Assembly: GCF_030272615.1 (NCBI RefSeq)
Contig: NC_081407.1
Location: 441,467,213 to 441,531,212 of the forward strand
Reading direction: 5' to 3'
DNA: 64,000 nt
From: Cryptomeria japonica
Taxonomy: Eukaryota > Streptophyta > Pinopsida > Cupressales > Cupressaceae
Positions 22,236-33,479 of the stretch are shown piece after piece; within the stretch, counting starts at the first letter, position 1; every line of letters starts with the position of its first letter. The notes below the pieces were generated by a model. It saw nothing but the letters and a program-made list of their open reading frames with translations, made no database searches and had not been told where the DNA came from. The position numbers and the translations under genes were made by a program.

Positions 22236-23189
22236 CTATCTGTCATCTCGGTAATCTTTCTTTTCATCATCTTTGTTAGGATAGTTAGAAGCCATATGTC
22301 CAATTTTATCATAGTTAAAACATTTAAAAGGTAACTTCCCTTTATACTTACCTTTGCCTCTCGGTAACCTTCTAGCCAATAATGCTTCAAACTCTTCTTT
22401 CTTTCTGATTTCCTCATATAGTTTGTGTACTTCTTCCATGTTTTTGCGAAATATCTCACTTGATCCACTGTGATTTCCTTCAACATACTTAGACATTCTA
22501 TCATTGTAATCTTCAGATTCACTGAGATGAAAAAAATAGAATGCAGATTCAACTTTGTTTACCGAAGACCCACTGTTATCAAAATTACTTAACTCAAAAG
22601 CATGTAGCTTATCGATAGTAGCATCCAAGGAGACTAGCATGTTTGGTACAGACCTTAATTCTTTAATTGTAGAGACTCTAATGGAATAAGCAGGTAGAAG
22701 TGTTCTCATCAACTTACTTGTTATATCCTTTTCTTCAATAGTTCCTCCTACTCCTTTGATTTGATTAACAGTTTCCTTTAACCTCATACTGTATTGGATA
22801 ATGTTCTCATCTTCATTCATTCTCATGGATTCAAGTTGTCCTCTTAGAATGTCTTCTTTCTCTCTTTGAACATGTTCATCTCCACCATACACAGATGTGA
22901 GCTTATTCCACATTGCTTTGGCATCATTACAACCTTCTAGGTCATTAAACTCTGAGTCAGTCAAAGATGATGTTATCTCTATCATTGCTTGAATATGTTC
23001 TTGCTTTGCCTTTATTTCTTCCATTGTCATAGGGTAGGTGCTAGGTGTAATGTAATCATTCTCCAGATAATATGTTGCATATTCTCCAATTCCTGATAAG
23101 TGCAGCTTCATCCTTTTCTGCCATGTGGTGAAACTTGACTTGTTCAGCTTTGGTGCATCCCTTTTATACATCTTTGGATCTTGCCTCAA
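22236..23189 (-). pseudogene. Element B Gag
   Basis: Capsid protein. An open frame of 317 codons from Met at 23189 or at 23171 (MYKRDAPKLNKSSFTTWQKRM), with the Copia Gag core (YSMRLKETVNQIKG, TLLPAYSIRVSTI). The zinc knuckle near 22270-22320 reads CFNYDKIGHMASNYP: two of the three Cys are now Tyr (G-to-A changes), so RNA binding is lost. Ends in a stop at 22236, with further frames after it. Confidence 0.92.
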
Positions 23190-23219
23190 GTACCTTTAAA
23201 CTTTTCTTCCAGAGTCCAA

Positions 23220-23231
23220 GCTCTGATACCA
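23220..23231 (-). other. Primer-binding site of element B (Met-tRNA)
   Basis: The minus strand reads TGGTATCAGAGC exactly, two bases from the LTR. Confidence 0.93.
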
Positions 23232-23233
23232 AT

Positions 23234-24008
23234 TGTTAGTTAGATGAGGGGGGGGTGAATCAGATAACCTCAATAATAATTACTCTAATCAGATTCAACC
23301 TCGGTAGCATTTAATTGATATGCAACTTATGACTGTAAATCATTCAAACTCATAAATAGATAAACATGAAACATTAAATCACATTTGACACCAGATTTGT
23401 GGAAACCCTAATAGGGAAAAACTACTGTGGGATTTCGGACCCACAAGAAAATATACTCTTCTAGAGTATGCTCGATTAAAAGCAAATCCTGTTAAAGATT
23501 ACACACACATTGCTAGATGTGACCCGATCAAGGGATTTCCCTCAGATCTGTTAGAATCTTCACTTTGTTAGAAGTGACCTTGTCAAAGGATTTCAAACAC
23601 TCATTCAGAATGTTACCTTCCAAGAGGATTTATAAATAATACTGTTAAGTCCACTCAGTTAAGAGATTTCTTGTCACTTACAAACATAATTAACAGTAAT
23701 AAAATATATCTGCAACTTCACATCTAAAATGTTAGAGCAGATTCTATGTGCTCAATATGCTCAAGATAATCTTGTCATAAGACTTATCTTTCTCCTTGCT
23801 GGGCTTCTCAATCTGTTCTTCAATCTGATCTTCATTCTTCTGTACTCGGTAATCACCTCCGTAGCATAATTGTCCTTCAGTTTTGCCCGCGTTCTTGTTC
23901 AACAACATTACTTTATTTATAAGCAATTCCCAACCACTTAATCTCCTTAATAACATTTCCCATGATTAATCTTAGCCATCAGATCTTCAAACTTGACTAG
24001 TTTCATTG
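23234..24008 (-). repeat. 5' LTR of element B, first part
   Basis: Collinear with 17117-17892. Interrupted at the CATTG target of element C. It continues at 30678-31450. Confidence 0.93.
24004..24008. repeat. Target duplication of element C (CATTG)
   Basis: CATTG at 24004-24008 and again at 30673-30677, directly bordering the two LTR ends of C. Confidence 0.93.
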
Positions 24009-24459
24009 TGTAGGATTTTGCCAAGATCAAGGGCACAATGAAAAGCATAAAAAGAGAGACAATAGAATGATAAGAACAAACTGTATTCTCATCAATATGC
24101 AAATGATCAACTCGATTAACCAATACAATGAATATAGGCCTGCTTATATAGGCATGGCCATATGGATGTATGAGCACACAATTATGACATGTGGCTCAAT
24201 GAGAAACAAGGGTAGGTAAGAAATACTAGGGGTAGGTAGGAGAAATAATATAATATTCCACAAGAGGTGGATGACCCACCGAATGTGGAGTGTAACAGCA
24301 AAATAAGACCACAAAAGGTGGAATTTCTCCTACAAGCTCTATCCCTATGTGCACACTTCCCTAAATGTCTCAAATCCAAACTACGAAGAGATGCATTATC
24401 CTAAGTTAACTTAAGTAAAGTGTAAATATTACCAAAATGAATATTTATTTACACCAACA
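24009..24459 (-). repeat. 3' LTR of element C (451 bp)
   Basis: TGTAGGATTTTGCC to ACACCAACA. Same length as 30222-30672. The minus-strand LTR runs TGTTGG...CCTACA. Confidence 0.97.
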
Positions 24460-24728
24460 CCCCCCCTTAAGTGCAACTTAAGGGAATGAAAACTTAAGTC
24501 AACAATGCAAGATGCGTCTCGGCTACTAGGCCATGATAGGTACCCATGTACAATATGCAAATGCAAGAAAAACTATGCAATGCAATCTCTCACAAACAGA
24601 GAAAGTGAGAAAACCCAGTGGGAAAAAAATCCCCCCCAAAAGAGAGATGAAAGTACAAAAGACTCTCAAAGAAGAAGGACAAAACCTCAAAGAGGAAAAA
24701 GTACCACACATAAGAGAGGAAGGAGAAG
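24460..24728 (-). other. Element C polypurine tract and short 3' UTR
   Basis: CCCCCCCTTAAGTTG-type sequence at 24460-24480 is the minus-strand PPT (TTAAGGGGGGG). No coding sequence between it and the pol stop at 24729. A plus-strand 93-codon frame here is not supported. Confidence 0.75.
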
Positions 24729-26105
24729 TCAGCTGACCCCCCCTAATGACACATCTCGCACCCCCAAGAGAGCTCGCAACTGCTAGAACTTGCTCTCGGT
24801 GAAAGGTTTGGTGAATATGTCAGCAACCTACTCCACTGTAGGACAATATTGCGAATCAATGACCTACTCCTGAATGAGCTCTCAGATCTAGTGCATATGA
24901 ATCTTGATGTGTTTGGTCCATTGGTGCTGGACCAGGTTCTTCAAGACTACAATAGCACTCTGATTGTCGCAATGTAGAACTGTCAGCTGTGGAGTGGTGA
25001 ATCCAAACTCTGTGAGAATCTGCTGGAGCCAAATGGTCTCAGTCACTTTGTTAACAGCACCATGATACTTGGCCTCAGTCAAAGAGAGAGCAATAGCATG
25101 TTGCTTCTTGCTCTGCCAACAAATGGGGTCTGAACCAAGGTGAAAACTGTAACCAGAAGTAGACTTACGATCATCAAGATCGCCAGCCCAATCAGAGTTT
25201 GTGTAACCAACGAAGCGAAGTCCTGTGCCTGCTGCATAGTGAATCCCATAGTGATGTGTACCCTGAATGTAATGAAGGATGTGTTTGGCAGCTTTCCAAT
25301 GAAGCTCATGTGGTTCCTGCATGAAGCGGGAAACCATGCCAACTGCAAATGAAATATCAGGGCATGTATGGGTCAAGTAGATGAGACTACCCACAAGCTA
25401 ACGATACAAAGTGGCATCAACTAGTGGAGAAGAGCACTGAGCCTCAAGCTTGACTCCTGAAAGAAAGGGAGTTGGGGTAGGCTTACAATCAGCCATATGA
25501 AAGTGTGCAAGTAGATCAAGAGCATACTTGGGCTATGATAGTGTAATCTTGGAAGGTGACTGTGAAATCTCTATCTCGAGAAAGTAGTTCAAAAGACCCA
25601 AGTCCGTCATAGCAAATCTGTCATGCAAAACAAATTTGACCCTGCTAATGATGGATGTAGTACTCCCTGTAATGATCAAGTCATCAACATAGAGCACAAG
25701 TATCAAGTGAGAGTCATCCTATCGCAAAATGTAGACATTTGGATCGGAATGACACTTGGTGAACCCTACGGAGAGAAGAAAGGAATCCATCTTGGCGTAT
25801 CAAGCCCTAGGGGCCTGCTTAAGGCCATAGAGAGATTTCCTTAGTCTACAAACCAAAGAAGTATCTTGGATGAAACCTTGTGGCTGCTCCATATAAATCT
25901 CCTCATCAAGATCACCATGAAGAAAAGCATTTTTCACATCCATCTGATGTACAACCCAACCATGAGCTACAGCAATAGCAAGTGTCAAGCGAATGGAGTT
26001 CATCTTGGCTACAGGTGCAAAGGTCTCAGTATAGTCAACACCTGCAACCTGAGAGAATCCTTTTGCAACAAGCCAAGCCTTATACTTATCCACACTACCA
26101 TCCAC
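24729..26105 (-). pseudogene. Element C reverse transcriptase (main part) and RNase H
   Basis: From 26105 down: [45 protein letters not shown], then the catalytic LYVDDLIITG (about 25665-25700). RNase H follows with DWAGDLDDRKSTSGYSFHLG, ALSLTEAKY and LHCDNQSAI, ending ADIFTKPFTESKF. All in one frame. Stops include TGA at 25800, where the motif normally has Trp (APRAW), TAGs in the 25400-25790 stretch, one before MGSLIYL, and two or three in the tail. The natural end is TGA at 24729. Confidence 0.94.
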
Positions 26106-26135
26106 TGCAAACTTGGTCCGATAGATCCACTTACA

Positions 26136-27215
26136 TCAAACCATATTTCTCCCCTTAGGGAGATGGACTAAATCCCATGTGTTGTTCCTCATCAAGGAAC
26201 TATACTCTTCCTCCATAGCTTGGTCCCACTCAGGAACCCCTAATGCTTCCCAAAATTTCTGTGGATCAGAAGCAGTAGCAATGAATGCATGTGGAAGATC
26301 CTGATGTTGTGATCGAGTTCTCCATGTATCTGAAGGATCCCCAACAAGAGAACCCGCAGACTCAAGTGTCTGTCGAGCCCAACGAGGTCTAGGTGGAGGT
26401 GGAGAATGAGGCTCCTCAACTGCAAGTGGACCCTGCGGAGGTGTAACCCTGCGAGTCAGAGTTGAAGGAGTCTCATCATCTGAATCACTAGCATCACTAT
26501 CCACAATGGAGGAAGGTGGAGGAGGTAGAGAGGCTAGGCTAGGAGAGCTTTCCTCAAAGTGAACACTCCTCTCAATAAACATCTCATGTGTCTCAAGATC
26601 CATCAATCTATATGCCTTAACACCCTCAGGATATCCAGCAAATATGCAAGGTCGACTCTGTGGTTCCAATGCCTTGCATTTCTGTGGAGGTATGTGAGCC
26701 CATGCTGGACACCCAAAGACTTTGAAATGTCTCACAATCGGTTTCCTACTAGCCCAAGCTTCAAAAGGAGTAATACCTTGTAAAGCTTTGTGAGGAACCT
26801 GATTCTGGATGTGTGTGGCACAACTGATAGCCTCTGCCCAAAAAGTGGGATCAAGAGAGCGTGCATGTATCATATAGCTAGCCATTTCTTTGAGAGTTTG
26901 ATTCTTGCATTCTGCAACTCCGTTCTGCTGTGGAGTGTATGCGATAGAATGCTGAAGATCAATCCCCTCAAATGTACAAAAATCCTCAAGTCTTTTGTTC
27001 ACATATTCCCTTCCATTATCTATATGAAGAATCTTGACCACTTTCTCAAATTGCTTCTCCACACGAGTCTTGAAGTCCTGAAATCTATCAAATACTTCAC
27101 TCTTATGAATAAGAAAGTAGACCCAAGTGAAGCAGGAGTAGTCATCAATGAAGGTGCTAGAAATGGACCTGCTACATCGTTGTGAACAAGTTGAAGAACT
27201 TCCAAAGATCTCCAA
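26136..27215 (-). pseudogene. Element C integrase and RT N-terminus
   Basis: Open for 359 codons. The integrase core shows FIDDYSCFTWVYFL, HIDNGREYVNKRL (second Asp) and the glutamate region TPQQNGVAECKNQTLKEM (about 26885-26940). Pro/Ser-rich linker sequence follows, then EWDQAMEEEYSSLMRNNTWDLV, the RT start. The TGA at 26136 sits where an Arg or similar codon is expected. The first integrase Asp is on the other side of a frameshift near 27150. Confidence 0.93.
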
Positions 27216-27802
27216 GCTTTCTGCTTATCAAACTTCTCCTCGGGATGCTTGCCCATGGAACAACCTAAACATACACCCTCTAAAAAACTAATTCGAGGTA
27301 GACTTGTGACCATGTCTTTAGTGCTGAGCTGTTGAAGATAGTGGTAGTTGAGGTGACCAAACCACTCATGCCATAGCTTACTTTCTAAATTTGAATGAGT
27401 AAGCAAGGCCCTAGAAGGTGAACTTGGCACAAAGTGGGAGAATGAATAAAGCCTTGAGTTGTCATTGACTTGTCCCACTACTACCAAGGCATCATCATCA
27501 AGTTCCTTTACCACAACTGAATCTGGTGTGAACTCAACCTTTTTCCCATTTCCATAGTGAGTGATTTGGTAGATAGAGAGAAGGTTGGTAGACAAGTTAG
27601 GAACATAGAGAACATTCTCAAATGTTCCATCATCCATGTCAACTGAACCTTTCCCTTCGACCTCTACTTGTGTATCATCTCCTATGTAAATGTGAGGTAC
27701 TTCAGATGGCTCCAATGAAGAAAACTGCTCCTTTGTAGAACCCATGTGATATGAAGCACCCAAGTCAAGTATCCATTGTTGTGAAAAACCTGTTGTAGCC
27801 AC
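27020..27802 (-). pseudogene. Element C protease and GAG-pre-integrase
   Basis: Protease motif WILDLGASYHM (about 27750-27785) has Leu-Gly in place of the usual Ser-Gly after the catalytic Asp. GAG-pre-integrase HHCC follows: LWHEWFGHLNYHYLQQL and GVCLGCSMGKH, then HNDVAGPF with the first integrase Asp (about 27175-27195). The frame then diverges from the integrase frame near 27150, which is a one-base class frameshift. The last about 40 codons of this open frame are off-frame. Confidence 0.92.
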
Positions 27803-27847
27803 AAATGCTTGCCCTTTTCCCTTAGAATGTGAGGAAGAGGAAGGAGA

Positions 27848-28768
27848 TTAATCCTTCTTTGTGTAGGTGGATGGCAAGTTGATGTTATTTTTCTTAAGAA
27901 GATTAGTTAACTCATCAACTTGTTTTGTGTGGCATTGAAGCTCATCATGACCATACTTCTTGCAATATGCACAAGTTGGTTTATCCTTCTTAGGTGGTGT
28001 CCCCTTCTTGGAAGAGGATGAAAAATCACCTTGTGATGGAGAGGATGATTGTCCTTTTTCCTGTTGTGGCTTAGACTTGGATTGCTTCTTCTTCTTGTTG
28101 GAATCTTTGCCTTGACTTCCTTGATTCTCGTGATTAGCCACCAAAGCCTTGGACTTTGAAGACTTGAGAAGTCCCATGTTCAACAACTTAGATTGTTCCA
28201 ATATCAACATTTCTATGACAGCATCAAATGAAGGCATAACATAGGAACTCCCCACTATCAAACGATGAGTTTGGAAGCTAGACACAAATGTTGCATATTC
28301 TGATGCAAGCTTGTCCAACAAGTTGAATATCAACAGAGCATCCTTTTTGTCAATTCCACAATCCTTAAGCTTTGCTCTTAGCTCATTTGCTTTGGTGACA
28401 TAATCTTGGATTGTATCAAAACTCTTGGGATCCAAGTTGGTGAGCTCATTTTCAATCTTATAACCTCTGATTTCATCAACTTGACCATACAATTTTTGAA
28501 ACATATCCCAAGCATCTTTGATTGTAGTACACTTTTCAATATGAAAGATGAGGTCATCTAATACATACTTGCGCAAAGTTCCAAGAGCCATGCTATTCTT
28601 AGTGAGCCATTCTAATTGAGCATTAGGATCAGCCTTAGGATCAGGTGGTGCTGCTATTGTTCCATCTATGTAATGTGTGAGACCCTTTTCCATTAATTTA
28701 CTCCATACTTTAATTTTCCATGATGCATAATTATGTGGAGTTAAGGGTGGAAATTTATGAGGACTCAT
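27848..28768 (-). pseudogene. Element C Gag, nearly intact
   Basis: Start chosen at the Met at 28768 (MSPHKFPPLTPHNYASW) because the Copia Gag core begins there. An in-frame upstream Met at 28804 adds only a hydrophobic stretch. The core contains LRKYVLDDLIFHIEKC and IQDYVTKANELRAKL. A Lys/Ser-rich linker precedes an intact CCHC knuckle CAYCKKYGHDELQC (about 27935-27975). It ends TAA at 27848 in the protease frame, so that TAA probably broke a single Gag-Pol frame. Confidence 0.93.
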
Positions 28769-30209
28769 TGCAACAAAAATGAAAGAGCACAAAGAGAGGC
28801 ACAATCACACAAGACACCCCCCCAAATTCACTCAATCAAAGAACCCCCCCAAAAGTGATGATTTGGCACTTTATACTTAGTGCATATACAATGGGCCACT
28901 TGCAAAAAATGGCAAAGTGAGCTTTTGATTACAATTTTACAATTGCCTCAATAAGGCCAAAAGAGACTCAAAGTAATAATGCAAGAGATCTAAACTAAGA
29001 TCCAAGCACTTTACAAGTACCTAATAGGCCAAATAAGACCAATATCTGAAAGTACAACTTCCACTCAAAATATCTAAAATCTGATCATATATTATGAAAG
29101 TAGACAAAAAAATATGCACTTTCAAAAAAAATGGCACCTGAAAAGGAGGTCGTATGAGCTCAAACGAGGCCTTTGAAGTTGCAGAATTGAGGATTGGACA
29201 GGTATAGCTGAGAGAATCCAAAAATTCCAAAAAAATTGTGCACCAAAATTAGAAAATAACCACACCACTGCAAAGGTCACAAAATTTTAGCCCATTTCAA
29301 AAAAAATTGCACCAAAAAAGGAGCAAAAATGAGCAAGATATGGCCTTTTAGAGTTGAATTACAAAACTTAAAAGCTCAATGAAGAGGGGGTCAAATTTTT
29401 TTAAAAGTCTACTAATGTGGTGCTGATGTCAGAAAATGACGGGCTTAAATTTGACGCCTGTATGACCATCACAAAAACTTCACCTCCCCTGCGTGGCATT
29501 CGTACCATACGGATAGTCTAATTTGGCACTGTGTGATTGGGCGATGAGCTGGCATATGAATGTTGACTGCGGGCCAGTGGCTGCCTGCCACATGGCGAAC
29601 GTGGGTCCACCGGTTTAAAGGATCATCGATTTAAAGGACTGCTAGAGAGGAGGAGGAGCCGAAGGTGCCGGCGGTGGAAGTGGTGGGGTCAGGGCCCGGA
29701 GCCGGAGAGGAGGAGGAGCCGGAGGCGGCGGGAGGCTCCAGCAGAAAGGGAGTCTGGGGAGATCTGGGCGCCGGCCGACAGGTTGCAGAATGTTGGAGCA
29801 GTGGGAGGACCAAGTGACGGTTGGAGTACGGGGTTGGCAGCGGTGGTATGGTCGATGGCGACAGACCTGCAGAGTACAGAGGTCACGGGGGGGGGGGGTC
29901 TGCGTACCCCCGAAAATACTATTTATTTATTTATTTTAATTTTGAAAATTTTCCAAATTTTTTTTTGTTTTCGGAAAATAATTTTTTACAAAAAAAATTC
30001 AAAATCCGTACAATAATAGCCAAAATGGGCAAAAATATTTTCTCACCAAAATAGGTCAACTTTATAGTCAAAATTCATGGAAACAGCCTCCCGAATTCAA
30101 CGGTGATGTCCAACTCACTGTACGACGCCCCCAAAAAATGAAGATCCCCAAATCCAAAAATTGAAGCCTCCAAAATATCTCCAAAAGACTAATCAATGAA
30201 GCCCTATAG
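28769..30209 (-). other. Element C long leader with GC-rich patch
   Basis: A 1.4-kb untranslated leader between PBS and Gag. Most is AT-rich with A runs. From about 29440 to 29910 it turns GC-rich, with GAGGAGGAGGAGCCG repeats (29650-29730) and a run of about 13 G at 29887-29899. Overlapping short Pro/Ala/Ser frames on the minus strand (29631-29886) only reflect base composition. A regulatory or packaging role is possible but unproven. Confidence 0.7.
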
Positions 30210-30221
30210 GCTCTGATACCA
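30210..30221 (-). other. Primer-binding site of element C (Met-tRNA)
   Basis: The minus strand reads TGGTATCAGAGC, directly abutting the LTR. Confidence 0.95.
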
Positions 30222-30672
30222 TGTAGGATTTTGCCAAGATCAAGGGCACAATGAAAAGCATAAAAAGAGAGACAATAGAATGATAAGAACAAACTGTATT
30301 CTCATCAATATGCAAATGATCAACTGGATTAACCAATACAATGAATATAGGCCTGCTTATATAGGCAAGGCCATATGGATGTAAGAGCACACAATTATGA
30401 CATGTGGCTCAATGAGAAACAAGGGTAAGTAAGAAATACTAGGGGTAGGTAGGAGAAATAATATAATATTCCACAAGAGGTGGATGACCCACCGAATGTG
30501 GAGTGTAATAGCAAAATAAGACCACAAAAGGTAGATTTTCTCCTACAAGCTCTATCCCTATGTGCACACTTCCCTAAGTGTCTCAAATCCAAACTACGAA
30601 GAGATGCATTATCCTAAGTTAACTTAAGTAAAGTGTAATAATATCCATAATGAATATTTATTTGCACCAACA
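30222..30672 (-). repeat. 5' LTR of element C (451 bp)
   Basis: TGTAGGATTTTGCC to GCACCAACA. About 14 differences from 24009-24459, clustered near the outer end. Confidence 0.97.
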
Positions 30673-30677
30673 CATTG

Positions 30678-31450
30678 TATCCTTCGATTTGAAAAATGTT
30701 TTATCTTGCCTTGAAACTTGTATACCTTTCTTGGTACTTGTGCTCGGTTAGGACCATTCAATCTATGTTGTAGATCTAACTCTTGAATTTTCATTGCTGT
30801 AGATCCATAACAAATTTCTTGCATGACATTCCAATCTTCAATAAAACTCCAGCTCATTGGCATCCTTCATTAAATAATGTATACACTTTATTTAATGCAT
30901 TATGTTATTGCTTGGTTGATACTCGGTTAATACTGAACTTTACTTGGTAGTCATTCTCTTCTCAGTGACTTTTTCATTCATTAACCAACATCGGTAACCT
31001 TGGCATTTACCAACTAGCTCCTTGCTCGGTAAAATAGAATAGTATCAAATCTTTACTCATTCTGTTTCATGAAATCTTTTCCCCTTCTTGTTCAGTCTTT
31101 GAATACATATATATAGGCTATCAAAACAATCAAAACATCATAATCTCATCACTGTCAAACTCGGTAATAGTTGCCCATTGAATAACTTATTACTCCCCTT
31201 CATTTTCACATTCTTTCTGTGTCACTTACTGACATCTTTATACTCATCAAAACATACTTTTTAAGATATGGCAACATCATACTAAATCAGAAAATCAATT
31301 GCTTGACATCAATGACAAAAAAATAATAATATTAAGATAGTAGTCATCCTTTATCAATTATATCATTCATCTCCAACAACCTTCTCAATATCATCAACCA
31401 TCAAACTTATTGTAATGCGAACAATCTCCCAACTTATTGTAATGCCAATA
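30678..31450 (-). repeat. 5' LTR of element B, second part
   Basis: Collinear with 17893-18669. Ends AATGCCAATA, followed by GTTGT. Confidence 0.93.
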
Positions 31451-31455
31451 GTTGT

Positions 31456-31587
31456 AAGATAGAAAAATGAAGTTTGGTTGCATCAAGGAGGCATAAACGG
31501 GTCCCGATCAAGGTTGGGATGAGATCGACAAGGTGAGGGCCTAGAATGTGGTAAAAATTGCAAGGGGTACAATTTTAGGATGCTACA
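31456..31587 (-). repeat. Element H LTR, right part
   Basis: Continues 16091-17116 beyond element B and ends GGATGCTACA. The next bases, TTTAGCCCCCACTTT (31588-31602), are a minus-strand PPT. The same LTR/PPT layout is seen at 47764. Confidence 0.6.
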
Positions 31588-31750
31588 TTTAGCCCCCACT
31601 TTAGTAGGAGTATGAGCTTACACAAATACTCATGGTAATGTAGAAGAAGAGAGATGAGGAAGATGAAGAATGCAGAGAAAAATCAAAAGGAGTATAATAT
31701 ATCTCTAATTTTGAGGAACTAAGCCCCCAATCTTAGGATCTTAACTCACT
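31588..31750 (-). other. Element H PPT and internal flank, left of the LINE
   Basis: No coding region seen. The text resumes after the LINE at 35522. Confidence 0.5.
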
Positions 31751-31769
31751 AAAACATATGCAAGGACAC
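31751..31769. repeat. LINE target-site duplication, left copy
   Basis: AAAACATATGCAAGGACAC, identical over 19 bp to 35503-35521. Confidence 0.95.
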
Positions 31770-31789
31770 GTCAGGAGTTGAAGAAAAAA

Positions 31790-33453
31790 AGAGGATATCC
31801 TTGGTTGCTTGGGACAAAGTGTGTAAACCAAAGAGAAAAGGAGGGCTTGGGATTAAAACTCTAAAAACCTTTAATAAAGCTCTCCTAGAAAAACAATTAT
31901 GGAGAGCTTATGACATCAAGAAAGATTGGAACCGAATTTGATTTGATAAATATATTCAGAATCAGCCTATCCAAGATGTCCTTAACTCTGAAGACATCCC
32001 TGTCGGATCCTTCATTTGGAATAGTATTATCAAATCCATAAAAGTGGCCAACGCTGGAGCTGGATAGGTCCTAGGAAAAGGTGACAAAATAAGGTTTTGG
32101 GAGGATCCTTGGATGAAGAATGAATCTCTCTTTGATCAAGACAACAGTCAATTTATTGAGGAATGTAAAAGGAGGTTTGGACCTATTGTGTGTGACTACT
32201 GGAAGGAGAACAATTGGGTGAGGCTTGATGTTATACATGCTGGATTTTCCCTGCTCCAGAAGGAGCTGCTGTCTTTTTCTATTAACAAAGATTATGATTT
32301 TTTCTCTAGAAAAGTAATCCTAGAGGTAAATTTACAGTTGCTTCTTCCTACAAAAACACTTTCTCTCAGACCAGTAACCCCATTTGGGGTAAATTTTGGA
32401 ACAAAATTCTGATCCCTAAAGTCAATATGTTCCTTTGGCTTGCTACTCATAATAGGATCCTGACTATTGACAATTTGGTCCGAAGAGGTTTCAAATTCCC
32501 TAGCAAGTGTGAGCTTTGATAGAAAGAGGAAGAATCAGTTGATCATCTATTTTTCCACTGCTCATTTACCTAGGAAATTTAGAGTAAGTTGTGGGAGAAA
32601 TGGAAAGTTGATTGGGTCATGAACAAGAGTCTCAAGGAAATTATTTGGCAATGGACTTTCCCCACCAATTGTCATCTTATCAAGAACCTTTGGTCCATGA
32701 TACTCCCCATGACTTGCTGGGGAATTTGGAAAGAGAGAAATAATAGAATATTTAGGGAAGCTAAGTGCACCTCTCAGGTGGTTTTTGAAAAAAAATTTAG
32801 GGCTATAAAAGAGAACATAAATATTCCTCAAAGGAATAATAAGCAATGGCTTGTTACTGATATGAATGAAACTAAAAAAGGCATCCTCACTGAATGGAAC
32901 TTAATACACAAAGTTTTCAGATCTGACAATAAGAATAGGAGAGATAATACTGTCTAGCACTTTCCTAATCATGATTGGATAAAGGTGAATTTTGATGGGG
33001 TGGCTAAAGGCAACCCTGGGAAGTCTAGTGGTGGAGGAGTCATCAGAAATGCTCAAGGTGTCTGTATTGCGGCTATTTCTTCTCCTTTTGGGGTCCAAAA
33101 TAATTATGTGGCTGAAGCTCTGGCCATGCTAAAAAACCTCTAGCTTGCTCAAGGGTTCAAATTTAAAAAAAAATTGGCTGGAAGGGGCCTCCCTAAATAT
33201 CATCCAGGCCATTAAAGGTACTAGTTCTGTTTCTTGGAATATTACTAACTTAGTTGAAAGTGCTAAAACATTATTAAATGACTATGTTAGTATTATCATA
33301 ACTCATACTCTAAGAGAAGGCAATAAGGTTGTGGACCTCTTAGCTAATGAAGGGGTCAATTTAGAGGTTGATGTTAAATATATTGGAGAGATCCATTGTA
33401 AAAGGGATGCTAGAGAGCAATTATTATTTGATCGCATCAATGGATCAAGTTAA
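31790..33453 (+). pseudogene. LINE ORF2 C-terminal part: zinc-binding RT domain and RNase H
   Basis: RT thumb-side sequence (WDKVCKPKRKGGLGI, GDKIRFWEDPW at about 32080-32110) leads to the plant zf-RVT domain: PKVNMFLWLATHNRILT, then KCEL with the second Cys lost to a stop, and HLFFHCSF. An RNase H follows: WIKVNFDGVAKGNPG (catalytic Asp, about 32965-33010), VAEALAMLKNL (Glu, about 33110-33140) and HTLREGNKVVDLLANEG (final Asp, about 33305-33350). Several stops and frameshifts interrupt it. RNase H domains are known in some plant L1 lineages. Confidence 0.88.
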
Positions 33454-33479
33454 TATCATGATTATCTTTTGGGGTCCGG

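Larger units (their letters stand above)
24009..30672 (-). mobile_element. Element C: near-complete Copia retrotransposon
   Basis: Two 451-bp LTRs with about 14 differences, a 5-bp target duplication, an exact Met-tRNA PBS, a PPT, and minus-strand gag, protease, integrase, RT and RNase H in Copia order. It is inactive now through one frameshift in integrase and several stops. It is inserted in the 5' LTR of B, so it is younger than B. Confidence 0.97.
17117..31450 (-). mobile_element. Element B: Copia retrotransposon, 5' LTR split by element C
   Basis: Minus-strand Copia with order LTR-PBS-gag-protease-integrase-RT-RNase H-PPT-LTR. The left LTR is 1553 bp. The right LTR adds up to 1548 bp when element C (24009-30672) and one copy of its CATTG duplication are removed. 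The junction at 24008/30678 restores the text of the left LTR around 17890 (TTGTATCCTTCGAT). The element lies in LTR H. Confidence 0.93.

Noticed and set aside
24505-24786. Plus-strand 93-codon Lys/Arg-rich frame
   Set aside because: It lies antisense to the pol tail, 3' UTR and PPT of element C. Its charge comes from A-rich sequence and it has no motif.
29631-29886. Overlapping minus-strand Pro/Ala/Ser-rich frames
   Set aside because: Both frames are open at once through GC-rich repeats. No start context or domain.
30210-30221. tRNA-like TGGTATCAGAGC matches (also 23220 and 5199)
   Set aside because: These are 12-base primer-binding sites next to LTRs, not tRNA genes.
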